A stretch of 64,000 bases of DNA from Bacteroidota bacterium (GTDB lineage: Bacteria > Bacteroidota > Bacteroidia > B-17B0 > Aurantibacillaceae), in assembly GCA_016708845.1 (NCBI GenBank), contig JADJFB010000003.1, positions 203,342 through 267,341 of the forward strand. The letters run 5' to 3'. Each line of letters begins with the position of its first letter. Position 1 is the stretch's first letter. The notes beneath the pieces are model-generated. The model did no database searches, was not told where the DNA came from, and was given only the letters and a program-made list of their open reading frames with translations. The translations under genes and the position numbers were made by a program. Shown here piece after piece: positions 50,096 to 59,226 of the stretch.

Positions 50096-50347
50096 ATGAG
50101 CACAACTAAATGGGCATTAGACCCAACACACAGCGAAATTAATTTCAAAATTAAACACATGATGATTTCAAACGTTACAGGAAGTTTTACCAATTTTAAT
50201 GTGACTGCAGAAACTGATGGGGATAATTTTGCAAACTCAAAAGTATCGTTTACAACTGAGTGGAATGCGGCTACTGAAGCTGGTGGCTTATTAGTAGGCG
50301 AAGATTTAAAAGTACAAGCTGAAATTCAATTAGTAAAACAAGCTTAA
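50096..50347 (+). CDS. YceI-family protein with large internal deletion
   Basis: 83 residues instead of about 175. The start TTKWALDPTHSEINFKIKHM and MISNVTGSFTNFNVTAETDG are the N-terminal YceI strands. The end WNAATEAGGLLVGEDLKVQA, EIQLVKQA is the exact YceI C-terminus. Roughly 90-100 residues are missing between KVSFTTE and WNAATE, with the frame kept. YceI is a lipocalin-like barrel binding isoprenoids, and without the middle strands it cannot close. A real in-frame deletion or an assembly collapse both fit. Neighbouring pirin and OsmC genes are the usual YceI company. Confidence 0.75.
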   Translation: MSTTKWALDPTHSEINFKIKHMMISNVTGSFTNFNVTAETDGDNFANSKVSFTTEWNAATEAGGLLVGEDLKVQAEIQLVKQA

Positions 50348-50442
50348 ACATTATTAACTTTACCAAAAGGAGAAGGTATTTACTTTCTCCTTTTGTATTT
50401 ATATAACTTATTTTTAAATTTAATAAATTCTAAAACCTACTA

Positions 50443-50658
50443 ATGAAACCTCCTAAAAAATGGAAAATGGCGGTGGTAATTTGGCTAGCCATTTACCCGC
50501 TCATCACCCTAATATTTGCATTATTGGGTAAACAATTAATCTTAATTGAGCCATTGCCTTTACGCACACTCATAATTACTTTAATTGCGGTACCAACCAT
50601 GGTATTTATTTTAATACCTACTTTACAAAAACTATTACATAATTGGTTATTTAAATAA
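50443..50658 (+). CDS. Small two-helix membrane protein
   Basis: 71 residues: KPPKKWKMAVVIWLAIYPLI then TLIFALLGKQLILI and PLRTLIITLIAVPTMVFILI. The PPxxWKMA..WLAIYPL start resembles the membrane tail found after antibiotic-biosynthesis monooxygenase domains, here as a free-standing protein. No enzyme domain precedes it. Its TAA (50656-50658) abuts the OsmC ATG (50659). Function unknown. Confidence 0.6.
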   Translation: MKPPKKWKMAVVIWLAIYPLITLIFALLGKQLILIEPLPLRTLIITLIAVPTMVFILIPTLQKLLHNWLFK

Positions 50659-51038
50659 ATGGTAAAAGCACTCATACATAAAGCGCATTACGCTACTCAA
50701 ATTTCATCAGCTACTAATACTTTAATAGCCGATGAACCTACCTCTCATGGAGGAACGGGAAAAGGATTTGCTCCGATGGAATTACTAGCTTCCTCTTTGG
50801 CCGCATGCACAAGTATTACTTTACGCATGTATGCCGATAGAAAAGAATGGGACTTAGAAAGCATTGAAGTAATGGTTGATATTGAACGAAACAATGATAT
50901 ATCAACCTTTAAAAGAACCATTGATTTAAAAGGAAATTTACTGAAGAACAAACCCATAAATTATTAGACATAGCCAATCATTGTCCTATTCACAAAATAC
51001 TCAATAGCTCCATTTCAATTCACACCACATTATCATGA
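50659..51038 (+). CDS. OsmC-family peroxiredoxin-like protein (one frameshift)
   Basis: 126 residues when the slip near 50945 is bridged. First half: SHGGTGKGFAPMELLASSLA then ACTSITLRMYADRKEW with the first redox Cys. Second half in another frame: EEQTHKLLDIANHCPIHKIL with the second Cys, ending TTLS at TGA 51036-51038. OsmC proteins reduce organic hydroperoxides with this Cys pair. Its end overlaps the next gene (ATGA) and its start abuts the preceding gene. Confidence 0.85.
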
Positions 51039-51468
51039 CAGAGATCACAAAAAAATATAGTAATGAGGATATTACTATTGTATGGAAACCATCGGTTTGC
51101 ATACATTCCACTTTATGCTGGAAAGGCGAAAAAGGATTAAAACAAGTATTTAATCCTTCTGAAAAACCTTGGATAAAACCAGAAGGTGCAACAACAAATG
51201 AAATCATTGAACGCGTAAATAATTGTCCATCGAATGCCATTAGCTTTATTATAATAATGAGCAAAACAAAACTACTGAAACTCAAGCAGAGAGCATTGTA
51301 GAAGCCATGCCAAACGGGCCACTATTAGTTTATGGTAACATTACTGTAAAACATAGCGATGGTGAAACCGTTCAAAAAAATAAAGTCACTGCTTTTTGCA
51401 GATGCGGTGCTTCATCCAATAAACCGTATTGCGATGGCACACATACCAAAAATGGTTTTGTGGGATAA
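51035..51468 (+). CDS. Fer4_19 ferredoxin-like / CDGSH iron-sulfur protein (one frameshift)
   Basis: The N-terminal part TEITKKYSNEDITIVWKPSV then CIHSTLCWKGEKGLKQVF and NNCPSNAISF is the divergent 4Fe-4S mono-cluster domain. After a slip near 51245 the C-terminus VEAMPNGPLLVYGNITVKHS leads to the CDGSH cluster motif CRCGASSNKPYCDGTH. This two-domain layout is common in Bacteroidota. It binds redox-active Fe-S clusters in the cytoplasm; its partner is unknown. About 145 residues, stop at 51466-51468. Confidence 0.85.
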
Positions 51469-51505
51469 AAAAATAAATGTAATTTACATCAAATAAAAAA
51501 ACATA

Positions 51506-52171
51506 ATGAGTAAAATCGAAAAAATATTTGAAAACAATAAAACTTGGATTGCCGAAAAATTAGCAGTAGATGAAAACTATTTCGAGAATTTATCGAAAGG
51601 ACAAAGCCCTGAATTTTTATACATTGGTTGTTCGGATAGCCGTGTAACTGCCGAAGATTTAATGGGTGTGCAACCAGGTGAAGTTTTTATTCATCGTAAC
51701 ATTGCTAACTTGGTAAACAATGTGGATTTAAATGTGATGTCAGTTATAAATTATGCAGTACGTCATTTAAAAGTGAAGCATGTGGTTGTTTGCGGACACT
51801 ATAATTGCGGAGGCGTAAAAGCAGCTATGCAACCAAAAGATATGGGTATTTTAAATCCTTGGTTACGTAATATCAGAGATGTATATCGCACGCATAAAAC
51901 AGAGTTAAATGCGATACAAGATGAAGAAAAAAGATATGAACGATTGGTTGAATTAAATGTGCAGGAACAATGCGTTAATCTTATTAAAACCGCAGCCGTG
52001 CAAGAAGCTCATAAAGAAAGAGGTTTAATAGTGCATGGTTGGGTATTTGATATCCACACCGGAAAACTCATCGACCTTAAAATTGATTTCCCAAAAATAT
52101 TAGGTGATATTATGGAGATTTATAACCCCCAAACAGCCCACAAGAAGAGAAAAAAAACAGAGAAAAAGTAA
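51506..52171 (+). CDS. can: Beta-class carbonic anhydrase
   Basis: 221 residues, intact. Zinc ligands are in YIGCSDSRVTAEDLMG (Cys near 42, with the Asp-Arg dyad) and VVCGHYNCGGVKAAMQ (His and Cys near 98-101). GEVFIHRNIANLVNNVDLNV is the family block between them. It hydrates CO2 to bicarbonate. The C-terminus ends in a basic KKRKKTEKK tail. It may form the end of the OsmC-CDGSH transcript (37-nt gap), followed by two hairpins. Confidence 0.92.
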   Translation: MSKIEKIFENNKTWIAEKLAVDENYFENLSKGQSPEFLYIGCSDSRVTAEDLMGVQPGEVFIHRNIANLVNNVDLNVMSVINYAVRHLKVKHVVVCGHYNCGGVKAAMQPKDMGILNPWLRNIRDVYRTHKTELNAIQDEEKRYERLVELNVQEQCVNLIKTAAVQEAHKERGLIVHGWVFDIHTGKLIDLKIDFPKILGDIMEIYNPQTAHKKRKKTEKK

Positions 52172-52179
52172 AACGATAC

Positions 52180-52206
52180 CGGCCGCCCAACCAGCGGCCC
52201 CCCTTT
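52180..52206 (+). terminator. GC-rich hairpin after can
   Basis: GGCCGC and GCGGCC arms around CCAACCA directly behind the can stop, without a T-run. It may act with the stronger terminator that follows. Confidence 0.4.
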
Positions 52207-52219
52207 GTTATTATAAGCG

Positions 52220-52252
52220 AAAAGGTGTTGATTTCTCAACACCTTTTTTTGT
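52220..52252. terminator. Bidirectional intrinsic terminator between can and tex
   Basis: Arms AAAAGGTGTTG (52220-52230) and CAACACCTTTT (52239-52249), then T-run. It is placed between the convergent can and tex genes and can end both. Confidence 0.75.
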
Positions 52253-52265
52253 TACAGAACATTAC

Positions 52266-54512
52266 CTACTTCTTAAACTTCCCTTTTAACGCTGCCAAAG
52301 CCGACATCATATCATTAGGATCGTAAGAGGCTACTTCTTCTTTTTTAGGTGCTGGCTTATGTGCACTTACCGAAGCTTCACCTTTCATAGATAAAGCAAT
52401 TCGTTTGCGTTTAACATCACACTCCGTTACATTTACCCACACTTGTTGGCCAACTTTCACAATCATATTTGGATCATCCACAAAAGTATCACTCAATTGA
52501 GAAATATGAACTAATCCATCTTGATGTACACCCACATCCACAAATGCACCAAAATTGGTTACGTTAGTCACAATACCTGGCAAACGCATCCCTTCTCTTA
52601 AATCTTCAATACTATGCACGTGCTCGTCAAAACTAAAGACTTCAAACGATTTACGAGGATCGCGTCCTGGTTTCTCCAACTCACTCATAATATCTTTCAA
52701 CGTTGGCAAACCAATAGCGTCCGTTACGTAAGACATTAAATTAATTTTTTTACGCAAGTCTTTATCATTAATTAAATCATCAATGCTACAATTTAAATCG
52801 CTTGCCATTTTTTCTACAATATGATATGCCTCTGGATGCACAGCACTTTTATCTAATGGATGAATACCATCTCTGATGCGCAAGAAACCTGAACATTGTT
52901 CAAACACTTTATCGCCCATACGATTTACTTTTAATAACTCTTTACGCGATTTAAAAGCCCCGTGTTCATTTCTATAATCTACAATATTTTTCGCTAAACC
53001 TTCACCAATACCCGATACGTATGATAGTAATTGTTTAGATGCTGTATTTAACTCAACCCCTACTCCATTTACACAACTCATCACTACTGAATCTAATTTA
53101 TTTTTTAACGCTACTTGATCCACATCATGCTGATACTGACCAACACCAATGGATTTAGCATCTAACTTTACTAATTCCGCCAATGGATCTGCTAAACGGC
53201 GACCAATAGAAACTGCTCCACGCACGGTTAAATCATATTCAGGAAATTCTTCACGCGCTACATCTGATGCTGAGTAAATAGAAGCGCCTGCTTCACTTAC
53301 CATAATCACAGGAATTGTTTTAGGTAATACTTCAATGCTTCTAATAAATTGTTCTGTTTCTCTTGATGCTGTTCCGTTACCAATAGCAATAGCTTCTAAC
53401 TCATGTTTAGCGCACATTGCCATAACCACATGTTGCGAATCCATCACACGGCGTTGAGGCTCGTGAGGATAAATAACCGTTTCTTCTAGTAATTTACCTT
53501 GGGCATCTAAGGCAACAACTTTACAACCTGTTCTAAATCCAGGGTCGATGGCTAAAATAGATTTTTGTCCTAATGGCGATGCTAATAATAACTCACGTAA
53601 ATTATCGGCAAATACTTGTATGGCTTTTTCATCTGCTATTTGTTTAGTAAACAAACGCATCTCTGCTTCAATACTTGGTTGTAACAAACGCTTATAACCA
53701 TCTTCAATTGCTAAAGTAATTTGTTCAGCACATTCGTTACGTGATTTAATAAATTGTTTTTTGATTTGTTCATGCGCTTGTTCATCGTCAATGATAATAT
53801 CTAAAATCAAAAAATCTTCTTTTTCTCCACGGCGCATCGCTAACATACGGTGGCTTGGGCAAGACATTAATGGTTCTTCCCATTCAAAATAATCCTCAAA
53901 CTTTTGTCCTTCTTCTTCTTTTCCTCTGATAACTTTTGTTTTAATGATAGCCGATTTTTTAAATAGCACACGCATACCTTCACGCACCACGGCATCTTCA
54001 CTAATAATCTCTGCAATTATATCTCTTGCACCAGCTAAAGCGTCATCAGGATGTTCAACACCTAATTCTTTATTCACAAATTTTAAAACTTCAGGAAATA
54101 ACTCTTTCGTTTCATGCGCTAAAATTAATTGTGCCAAAGGTTCTAATCCTTTTTCACGAGCAGCAGTTGCTTTGGTACGACGTTTAGGTTTGTATGGTAA
54201 ATACAAATCTTCTAAGGTCGAAAGCGTTTCGGCTGCTAAAATTTTATCTGATAATTCTTGTGTTAATTTCCCTTGGCCTTCAATCGATTTTAAAATAGCC
54301 TCACGACGTTGTTCTAATTGACGTAATCGTTCAATCTCATTTTTAATGGTGATTACTTGAACTTCATCCAAACTACCTGTAACCTCTTTACGGTAACGAG
54401 AGATAAATGGAACGGTGGCACCTTCATCTAATAATTCAACAGTGGATTTAACTTGCTTCGCATCAACTTTTAACTCAGCAGCAATTTTAAAAAATAAAGA
54501 AGTATCGGTCAT
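52266..54512 (-). CDS. tex: Tex family RNA-binding transcription accessory protein
   Basis: 748 residues, intact. Order of domains: N-terminal Tex helices (VPFISRYRKEVTGSLDEVQV), YqgF-like RNase H fold (LAIDPGFRTGCKVVALD), HhH motifs (YVSGIGEGLAKNIVDYRNEH; RKELLKVNRMGDKVFEQC) and a C-terminal S1 domain (GIVTNVTNFGAFVDVGVHQD). Tex binds RNA and RNA polymerase and affects transcription and stress survival. It is the longest undisturbed frame in the right half of the window. Confidence 0.95.
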   Translation of the reverse strand: MTDTSLFFKIAAELKVDAKQVKSTVELLDEGATVPFISRYRKEVTGSLDEVQVITIKNEIERLRQLEQRREAILKSIEGQGKLTQELSDKILAAETLSTLEDLYLPYKPKRRTKATAAREKGLEPLAQLILAHETKELFPEVLKFVNKELGVEHPDDALAGARDIIAEIISEDAVVREGMRVLFKKSAIIKTKVIRGKEEEGQKFEDYFEWEEPLMSCPSHRMLAMRRGEKEDFLILDIIIDDEQAHEQIKKQFIKSRNECAEQITLAIEDGYKRLLQPSIEAEMRLFTKQIADEKAIQVFADNLRELLLASPLGQKSILAIDPGFRTGCKVVALDAQGKLLEETVIYPHEPQRRVMDSQHVVMAMCAKHELEAIAIGNGTASRETEQFIRSIEVLPKTIPVIMVSEAGASIYSASDVAREEFPEYDLTVRGAVSIGRRLADPLAELVKLDAKSIGVGQYQHDVDQVALKNKLDSVVMSCVNGVGVELNTASKQLLSYVSGIGEGLAKNIVDYRNEHGAFKSRKELLKVNRMGDKVFEQCSGFLRIRDGIHPLDKSAVHPEAYHIVEKMASDLNCSIDDLINDKDLRKKINLMSYVTDAIGLPTLKDIMSELEKPGRDPRKSFEVFSFDEHVHSIEDLREGMRLPGIVTNVTNFGAFVDVGVHQDGLVHISQLSDTFVDDPNMIVKVGQQVWVNVTECDVKRKRIALSMKGEASVSAHKPAPKKEEVASYDPNDMMSALAALKGKFKK

Positions 54513-54709
54513 TGTGTTTCTTGTTTAAAGTTTCATTGTTTCTAATTTTATAAAACAGTGTTAAACAAATATAACTCGATAAAAGTGCCGAAAGTGTTGG
54601 ATTTATTAACAAATTGAATTTTCTATGACAAGCTTAAATCACTCTAAACTAAACACTTAATAATTACCAATGTTGAAAAAATAAATGCTTAGTTATTCGA
54701 TTCAAAACT

Positions 54710-55336
54710 TCAACTTCTGGCAAGTGGGCTAAATAAATACACCGAGCCTGTACTAATTTCTTTACAACGGTAACGTTTACGAAGCTTCTCTCCTTTCTCA
54801 AAAATACGAGAACCATTATATAAAAAATGTGTACGATAAGGCAAATGCTCTAATAGAATTAAATGTCCGTTAGTTTCGTGCGTATCATATAATTTTAAAG
54901 TACGCATTAAAGTTGCATCGCTGCAACTAGCCGCTGCCGGGTTTTGCAAATATTTACGTAAGGCATACAATACATCTATTGGTAAATTATCTGTACTTAA
55001 AAAAGGTGTCATTAAAATTCTAAATGATTCTTTCCATTCTTGTCCGTGAGGCGCAACGGTATTACGATGTTTATTAAACGTATGTAAATGCGCAATTTCG
55101 TGAACCAAGGTAATAAAAAACGAGTACTGATTTAAGTTATGATTAATGGTAATAGTATGATTTAATCCATCTCGTGGCGAGGTATAGTCGCCTAATTTCG
55201 TACTACGTTCTTTGGTAATTTTTAATTTAAAATCAAATTCAATAATCCAAACAGCAATTTGAACGACGGCAAACTCAGGAATATATTTTCTTAATATTTC
55301 CGAATTACGTTGTATTTGTTGCTCGCGGAGACTCAT
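54710..55336 (-). CDS. SprT-like zinc metallopeptidase domain protein
   Basis: 208 residues. The zinc motif is in FFITLVHEIAHLHTFNKHRN near residue 79 (HExxH), with GQEWKESFRILM containing a further conserved segment, and a C-terminal zinc-ribbon-less tail KRYRCKEISTGSVYLFSP. SprT-like domains are related to DNA-protein crosslink proteases such as Spartan; bacterial SprT roles are poorly known. It is downstream of gldB on the same strand, after an AT-rich hairpin. Confidence 0.8.
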   Translation of the reverse strand: MSLREQQIQRNSEILRKYIPEFAVVQIAVWIIEFDFKLKITKERSTKLGDYTSPRDGLNHTITINHNLNQYSFFITLVHEIAHLHTFNKHRNTVAPHGQEWKESFRILMTPFLSTDNLPIDVLYALRKYLQNPAAASCSDATLMRTLKLYDTHETNGHLILLEHLPYRTHFLYNGSRIFEKGEKLRKRYRCKEISTGSVYLFSPLARS

Positions 55337-55367
55337 TCTAGAGGCAAGATAAAAGATTAAGCCCTAC

Positions 55368-55402
55368 GATTAAAGATTATTAAATCTTATATCTTTAATC
55401 TT
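55368..55402 (-). terminator. AT-rich hairpin after gldB
   Basis: Perfect 10-bp arms GATTAAAGAT (55368-55377) and ATCTTTAATC (55391-55400) about 20 nt beyond the gldB stop. It is weak in GC for an intrinsic terminator and has no long T-run, so it could instead be a small repeat. Confidence 0.35.
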
Positions 55403-55420
55403 ACTTCTTTTAATACTTTT

Positions 55421-56443
55421 TTAAGGTTTGTACTTCGATTTTGATAAAATTTTCTGTGCGTCTTTTTCGTTCATTAAATCTTCAACAGTTATTTCGCTAT
55501 TATGTTCCATATAGGATTTCACAATTTGTTGACCTAACCACATAGCAACCCTTGGTGGACACTCTTTACTAATGGCTCTTGTAAATGGTCCATCGCTAGT
55601 GAATTCAGATACTAATTTTAAATCATTGTCATATAGTTTGTTATCCTTAGCAAAAAAACCCCACACATTTTTTTCATATTTATCTAAATAGTTCATTTGT
55701 GCAGTTGTATATCCCATTTTTATAGAATCTTGCACATTAGGCAATAAGCCATCACATACATAAAATAGTTTACCGTAAAAAATCATGTGATTCAATAAAT
55801 TATTCACAGGATCAGCGTTATCAAATTCGGTAATTACCCAACCGCGAACGGCATCTGATAAAACGTGTTCTTTATTCATCGTACGAGTTCTAAAATTTGG
55901 CAGCTGCATCATGCTGTAAAAAGGATTTTTACTTCCTAAATACATATCCAAGCCAATACCTAAAGTAGAATCAACATAAACGACATTATATTGAAAACCA
56001 CTCATAAAGGTTACAAATTGTTTTGGTGTTTTACGTTTCGGAAAAAAAACTTTAAAGCGTTTAACAGCTTCCGTCATTTCATCTCCTATCAATTCAATAT
56101 CATTATCAGAGTAAGTTTTATTTAAATCATTGTAGGCGGTTTGAATATCTTTATTTGCAATAAAACGCAACAAAGTTTGAGAATATAATGAATCGATTTT
56201 GCCTCCGTTATTAACTATGGAGGAAATATAACGCATATAAAATGTAGAATACTTTTTCTCAAATTCTCCCATTTTTAGCTGACAATTTTCAGGCGTTAAA
56301 GAAAACACATCTTTATCTAATCGCTTAAAGGTAATAGGATCCAAAGCAACATTACTAGTATCTACATCTAATTGATTGTGTTTACAGCCTGTCAAAAAAT
56401 TAACAAATAAAAGGATTGCAAGAAATTTTAAAGTGTAATTCAT
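55421..56443 (-). CDS. gldB: Gliding motility lipoprotein GldB
   Basis: 340 residues. The lipoprotein signal MNYTLKFLAILLFVNFLTGC is followed by SLTPENCQLKMGEFEKKYST, FMSGFQYNVVYVDSTLGIGL, the core DMYLGSKNPFYSMMQLPNFR and HMIFYGKLFYVCDGLLPNVQ, which match GldB. GldB is needed for gliding in Flavobacterium and stabilises the type IX secretion/gliding machinery; it has a distant relation to DUF2268 zinc-peptidase-like proteins. A nadE gene nearby on the other strand repeats the common gldB-nadE proximity. Confidence 0.9.
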   Translation of the reverse strand: MNYTLKFLAILLFVNFLTGCKHNQLDVDTSNVALDPITFKRLDKDVFSLTPENCQLKMGEFEKKYSTFYMRYISSIVNNGGKIDSLYSQTLLRFIANKDIQTAYNDLNKTYSDNDIELIGDEMTEAVKRFKVFFPKRKTPKQFVTFMSGFQYNVVYVDSTLGIGLDMYLGSKNPFYSMMQLPNFRTRTMNKEHVLSDAVRGWVITEFDNADPVNNLLNHMIFYGKLFYVCDGLLPNVQDSIKMGYTTAQMNYLDKYEKNVWGFFAKDNKLYDNDLKLVSEFTSDGPFTRAISKECPPRVAMWLGQQIVKSYMEHNSEITVEDLMNEKDAQKILSKSKYKP

Positions 56444-56495
56444 ACCAAAATTTATATTAAATTTACCATGTTAAATTATACAAAAAACAAAACAC

Positions 56496-57362
56496 ATGAA
56501 AAAGATTTTACTTTTAGTTTCAAGCACTTTATTGTTAGCTAATTCGTTTTTTGCGCAGGAAAGTGATGATGATAAAAAATTTAGATTAGGCTTAAAAGTA
56601 GCTGCTCAACCTACTTGGTTTTCATCTAAAGATAATAACACAACAAGATCAAGTACTGGTTTTGGTTTTGGTTTTGGCTTAGCTATGGAATTTAGGCTAT
56701 CAAAAACGGCCTATTTTGTAACGGGTATTGGTGGTGATTTTGAAAATGGTGGAATTAAATACAAGTACGAGCCTTTAGCGGCAACCCCTTATGACGTAGG
56801 ATATGTATTGGATGGGTCAAGTGAATTAAAACAGATAAAAGACGGAATGGCATCAACTGATTTATTTCAAGCCGGAGATGTTAGTTATAGTGGGATCACA
56901 GAAAGAAAAATCAAAACAACTCACGTTACTATTCCCTTAGCTTTAAAAATGATGACTAAGGAAATTGGCGGTTTTAAATATTTTGGTGTATTTGGTGGAG
57001 AAATTGGAGTTCGTATTAAGGCAAGAGCTACAGATAAATATACTAGCAGTACTACTTATGGATCTAACGTAAATAATGGAGCTGGAACAAACTCAAATAT
57101 TAATATTAACAAAGATGGCTCCTTAATTCCATTAAGGGTTGGTATGAATGTTGGTTTAGGTGCAGAATACCGTTTATCTGGGTCAACTTCTGCATTCTTA
57201 AGTATTAACTACTTCCGTTCATTTACTAACCTAATGAAAAAAGAGTCAAAATATATGGCGTACGACAGTAAATCTTATTCTGACGGATCCTTAACTTTTT
57301 CATTTTTAAAACAAAATTTATTAATGAATGCCATTAGAATTAACGTTGGTATTTTATTCTAA
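56496..57362 (+). CDS. PorT-like outer-membrane beta-barrel protein
   Basis: 288 residues. Signal peptide MKKILLLVSSTLLLANSFFA, then an eight-strand-type barrel with alternating aromatic residues: RLGLKVAAQPTWFSSKDNNT, FGFGFGLAMEFRLSKTAYFV, THVTIPLALKMMTKEIGGFK and a terminal strand ending IRINVGILF. This is the OMP_b-brl_2/PorT type; PorT itself is a T9SS component. The adjacency to gldB makes a link to secretion plausible, but many general porin-like proteins look alike, so PorT identity is not claimed. Confidence 0.7.
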   Translation: MKKILLLVSSTLLLANSFFAQESDDDKKFRLGLKVAAQPTWFSSKDNNTTRSSTGFGFGFGLAMEFRLSKTAYFVTGIGGDFENGGIKYKYEPLAATPYDVGYVLDGSSELKQIKDGMASTDLFQAGDVSYSGITERKIKTTHVTIPLALKMMTKEIGGFKYFGVFGGEIGVRIKARATDKYTSSTTYGSNVNNGAGTNSNININKDGSLIPLRVGMNVGLGAEYRLSGSTSAFLSINYFRSFTNLMKKESKYMAYDSKSYSDGSLTFSFLKQNLLMNAIRINVGILF

Positions 57363-57378
57363 ATAATAATCTATCAAT

Positions 57379-57418
57379 AAAAAATCCCATTAGCCAGCTG
57401 GCGGATGGGATTTTTTAT
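57379..57418 (+). terminator. Intrinsic terminator of the barrel gene
   Basis: Arms AAAATCCCAT (57381-57390) and ATGGGATTTT (57405-57414) with an inner GCCAGCTGGC palindrome, followed by T-rich sequence. It lies 18 nt beyond the stop. Confidence 0.75.
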
Positions 57419-57437
57419 TTTTATATTTACCTTATCT

Positions 57438-58216
57438 ATGAAACACAACGACATCATACAACATATTGTTAATTGGCTAAAAACGTATTCTGAGAGTTCA
57501 AAAACAGAGGGTTTTGTAATTGGTATCTCAGGCGGCATTGACTCTGCTTTAACATCTACTTTGTGTGCTTTAACTGGCAAAAAAGTAATTTGTTTAAATA
57601 TGCCCATCCGTCAACATAAAACAGAATACGACAGAGGAAACGAGCATATTGAATGGTTAAAAAGTACATATCCCAATGTTAGCAGCGCTGAAATAAACTT
57701 AACCTCCATTTTTGAAGAGATGGAAAACACCTACGATAAAAATATTCAAGATTTTTTAACGATGGCAAATACTAGAGCCAGATTAAGAATGACGACTTTA
57801 TATGCTTATGCTGGCCACCATAAATTATTAGTAGCAGGTACCGGAAATAAAGTAGAAGATTTTGGGATTGGGTTTTACACAAAATATGGTGATGGTGGTG
57901 TTGATGTAAGTCCTATAGCAGATTTAATGAAATCGGAAGTGTATGCTTTAGCTGCAAAAGTAGGTGTGGTTAATTCTATTTTAAATGCAAGGCCAACAGA
58001 TGGATTATTTGCGGATGGAAGAACAGACGAAGATCAAATTGGTGCAACATACGACGAATTAGAATGGGCTATGTTATATATTGAGAACAAAGAAAGCTAC
58101 GAATTAAACGAACGACAAAAGTAGCTATGCAAATTTACCAAAGCCGAAATAGAGCCAATAAACATAAAATGGATGCTATACCAGTGTGTTTAATACCAAA
58201 AGACTTTTTAAAATAA
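57438..58216 (+). CDS. nadE: NAD+ synthase (one frameshift)
   Basis: ATG 57438: MKHNDIIQHIVNWLKTYSES, the ATP pyrophosphatase loop GFVIGISGGIDSALTSTLCA, KLLVAGTGNKVEDFGIGFYT with KYGDGGVDVSPIADLMKSEV, and ARPTDGLFADGRTDEDQIGA, all NadE signatures. A one-base slip near 58120 moves the end to VAMQIYQSRNRANKHKMDAI and CLIPKDFLK, stop 58214-58216, a normal NadE C-terminus. About 259 residues, ammonia-dependent type without a glutaminase domain. It makes NAD+ from nicotinate adenine dinucleotide. The break in an essential gene is strong evidence for read error. Confidence 0.92.
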
Positions 58217-58221
58217 TACCG

Positions 58222-58581
58222 ATGGAAAAGAAATTGTGTTTAGAATGCGGAGAAGCCTTTAACGGAAGAGTTGACAAAAAATTTTGCAGTGATTTATGTC
58301 GCAATTCTCACAACAATAAATTAAACAGCGATAGTACCAACTACGTTCGCAACATCACAAACATCTTACGCAAAAACAGAAGAATTATGACGGAGCTTTT
58401 GACAGGAGAAACAGCTAAAGTATCTCAACAAAAGTTAATAGATAAAGGCTTTAATTTTAATTACCACACTAATATTACGACAACCAAAGAAGGCAAAAAT
58501 TATTTCTTTTGTTATGAATTTGGGTACTTACCTATTGAAGGAAATTACTATTTATTAGTAAAGAGGAAGGTTGATGCGTAG
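58222..58581 (+). CDS. Small zinc-ribbon protein
   Basis: 119 residues from ATG 58222, five nt after nadE. MEKKLCLECGEAFNGRVDKK, FCSDLCRNSHNNKLNSDSTN has a C-x2-C and C-x3-C pair, like the DUF2116-type ribbon. The rest (NFNYHTNITTTKEGKNYFFC) resembles the second part of small Bacteroidota proteins often placed after nadE. No function is known. The genomic pairing suggests co-transcription with nadE. Confidence 0.65.
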   Translation: MEKKLCLECGEAFNGRVDKKFCSDLCRNSHNNKLNSDSTNYVRNITNILRKNRRIMTELLTGETAKVSQQKLIDKGFNFNYHTNITTTKEGKNYFFCYEFGYLPIEGNYYLLVKRKVDA

Positions 58582-58675
58582 TGTTATACTATACTTCTAT
58601 CAATATCTCTTTGGATTGCACTTACTATGTAAACACAAATAAAAAAACTATTTTAGTTCTTAGTTCATTTTAACG

Positions 58676-58785
58676 GCGACGCGGATGAAACAGATTCCAA
58701 AGATTTACACAGATAGAAAAAAACCGTAACGCTACAGCGTTATCAGTTTTATCCGCCAAATCCGTGTTCCAATTTTTAACAAAAA
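58676..58785. repeat. Dispersed intergenic repeat, ATCCGTGTTCC family (copy 2)
   Basis: It shares 20 nt (ATCCGTGTTCCAATTTTTAA) with 49038-49058 and also carries ACACAGATA, as the first copy does. Inside is a hairpin CCGTAACGCTACAGCGTTA (AACGCT/AGCGTT). It occupies most of the gene-free 274 nt between the zinc-ribbon gene and folB. Confidence 0.6.
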
Positions 58786-58855
58786 TCATTTCAATGGATT
58801 TGTGACATGAAAGATGCATTTTGCTAATAACAATCGAAGTAAACTACAACATTAT

Positions 58856-59209
58856 CTAATCCTCAATCACAATAGAAACCTTATCTACCGGACCATTCAT
58901 TGGAGGTAATAGTTTGGTTACTTTTACTTTTGTTTCAATCAATTTTGGAAACGCATGAATGATTTTATCATAAATTCGTTTACCTACATGTTCAATTAAT
59001 TTTGATGGAATAGCCATCTCAACTTTACAAATTTCAAACACGGTGCAGTAATCAATAGTTAAATTTAAATCATCTTTAACGGCCGCTTCATTAAAATCAT
59101 ACACCATGTAAACATCCACAATGTACTCTCCTCCTATTTTTGTTTCTTCAGGTAGGCAACCATGATATGCATATAATCTAATTCCTTCTACGTTGATTTG
59201 ATTCTTCAT
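58856..59209 (-). CDS. folB: Dihydroneopterin aldolase
   Basis: 117 residues, normal length. MKNQINVEGIRLYAYHGCLP, EETKIGGEYIVDVYMVYDF, DDLNLTIDYCTVFEICKVEM and KLIEHVGKRIYDKIIHAFPK, with the final PPMNGPVDKVSIVIE, are all FolB features (Tyr-His-Gly-x-x-x-E active region and a late conserved Lys region). It cleaves dihydroneopterin to glycolaldehyde and hydroxymethyl-dihydropterin in folate synthesis. It starts 17 nt after the ansA stop, so the two form an operon. Confidence 0.9.
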   Translation of the reverse strand: MKNQINVEGIRLYAYHGCLPEETKIGGEYIVDVYMVYDFNEAAVKDDLNLTIDYCTVFEICKVEMAIPSKLIEHVGKRIYDKIIHAFPKLIETKVKVTKLLPPMNGPVDKVSIVIED

Positions 59210-59226
59210 AAATTCTATATTTATAA

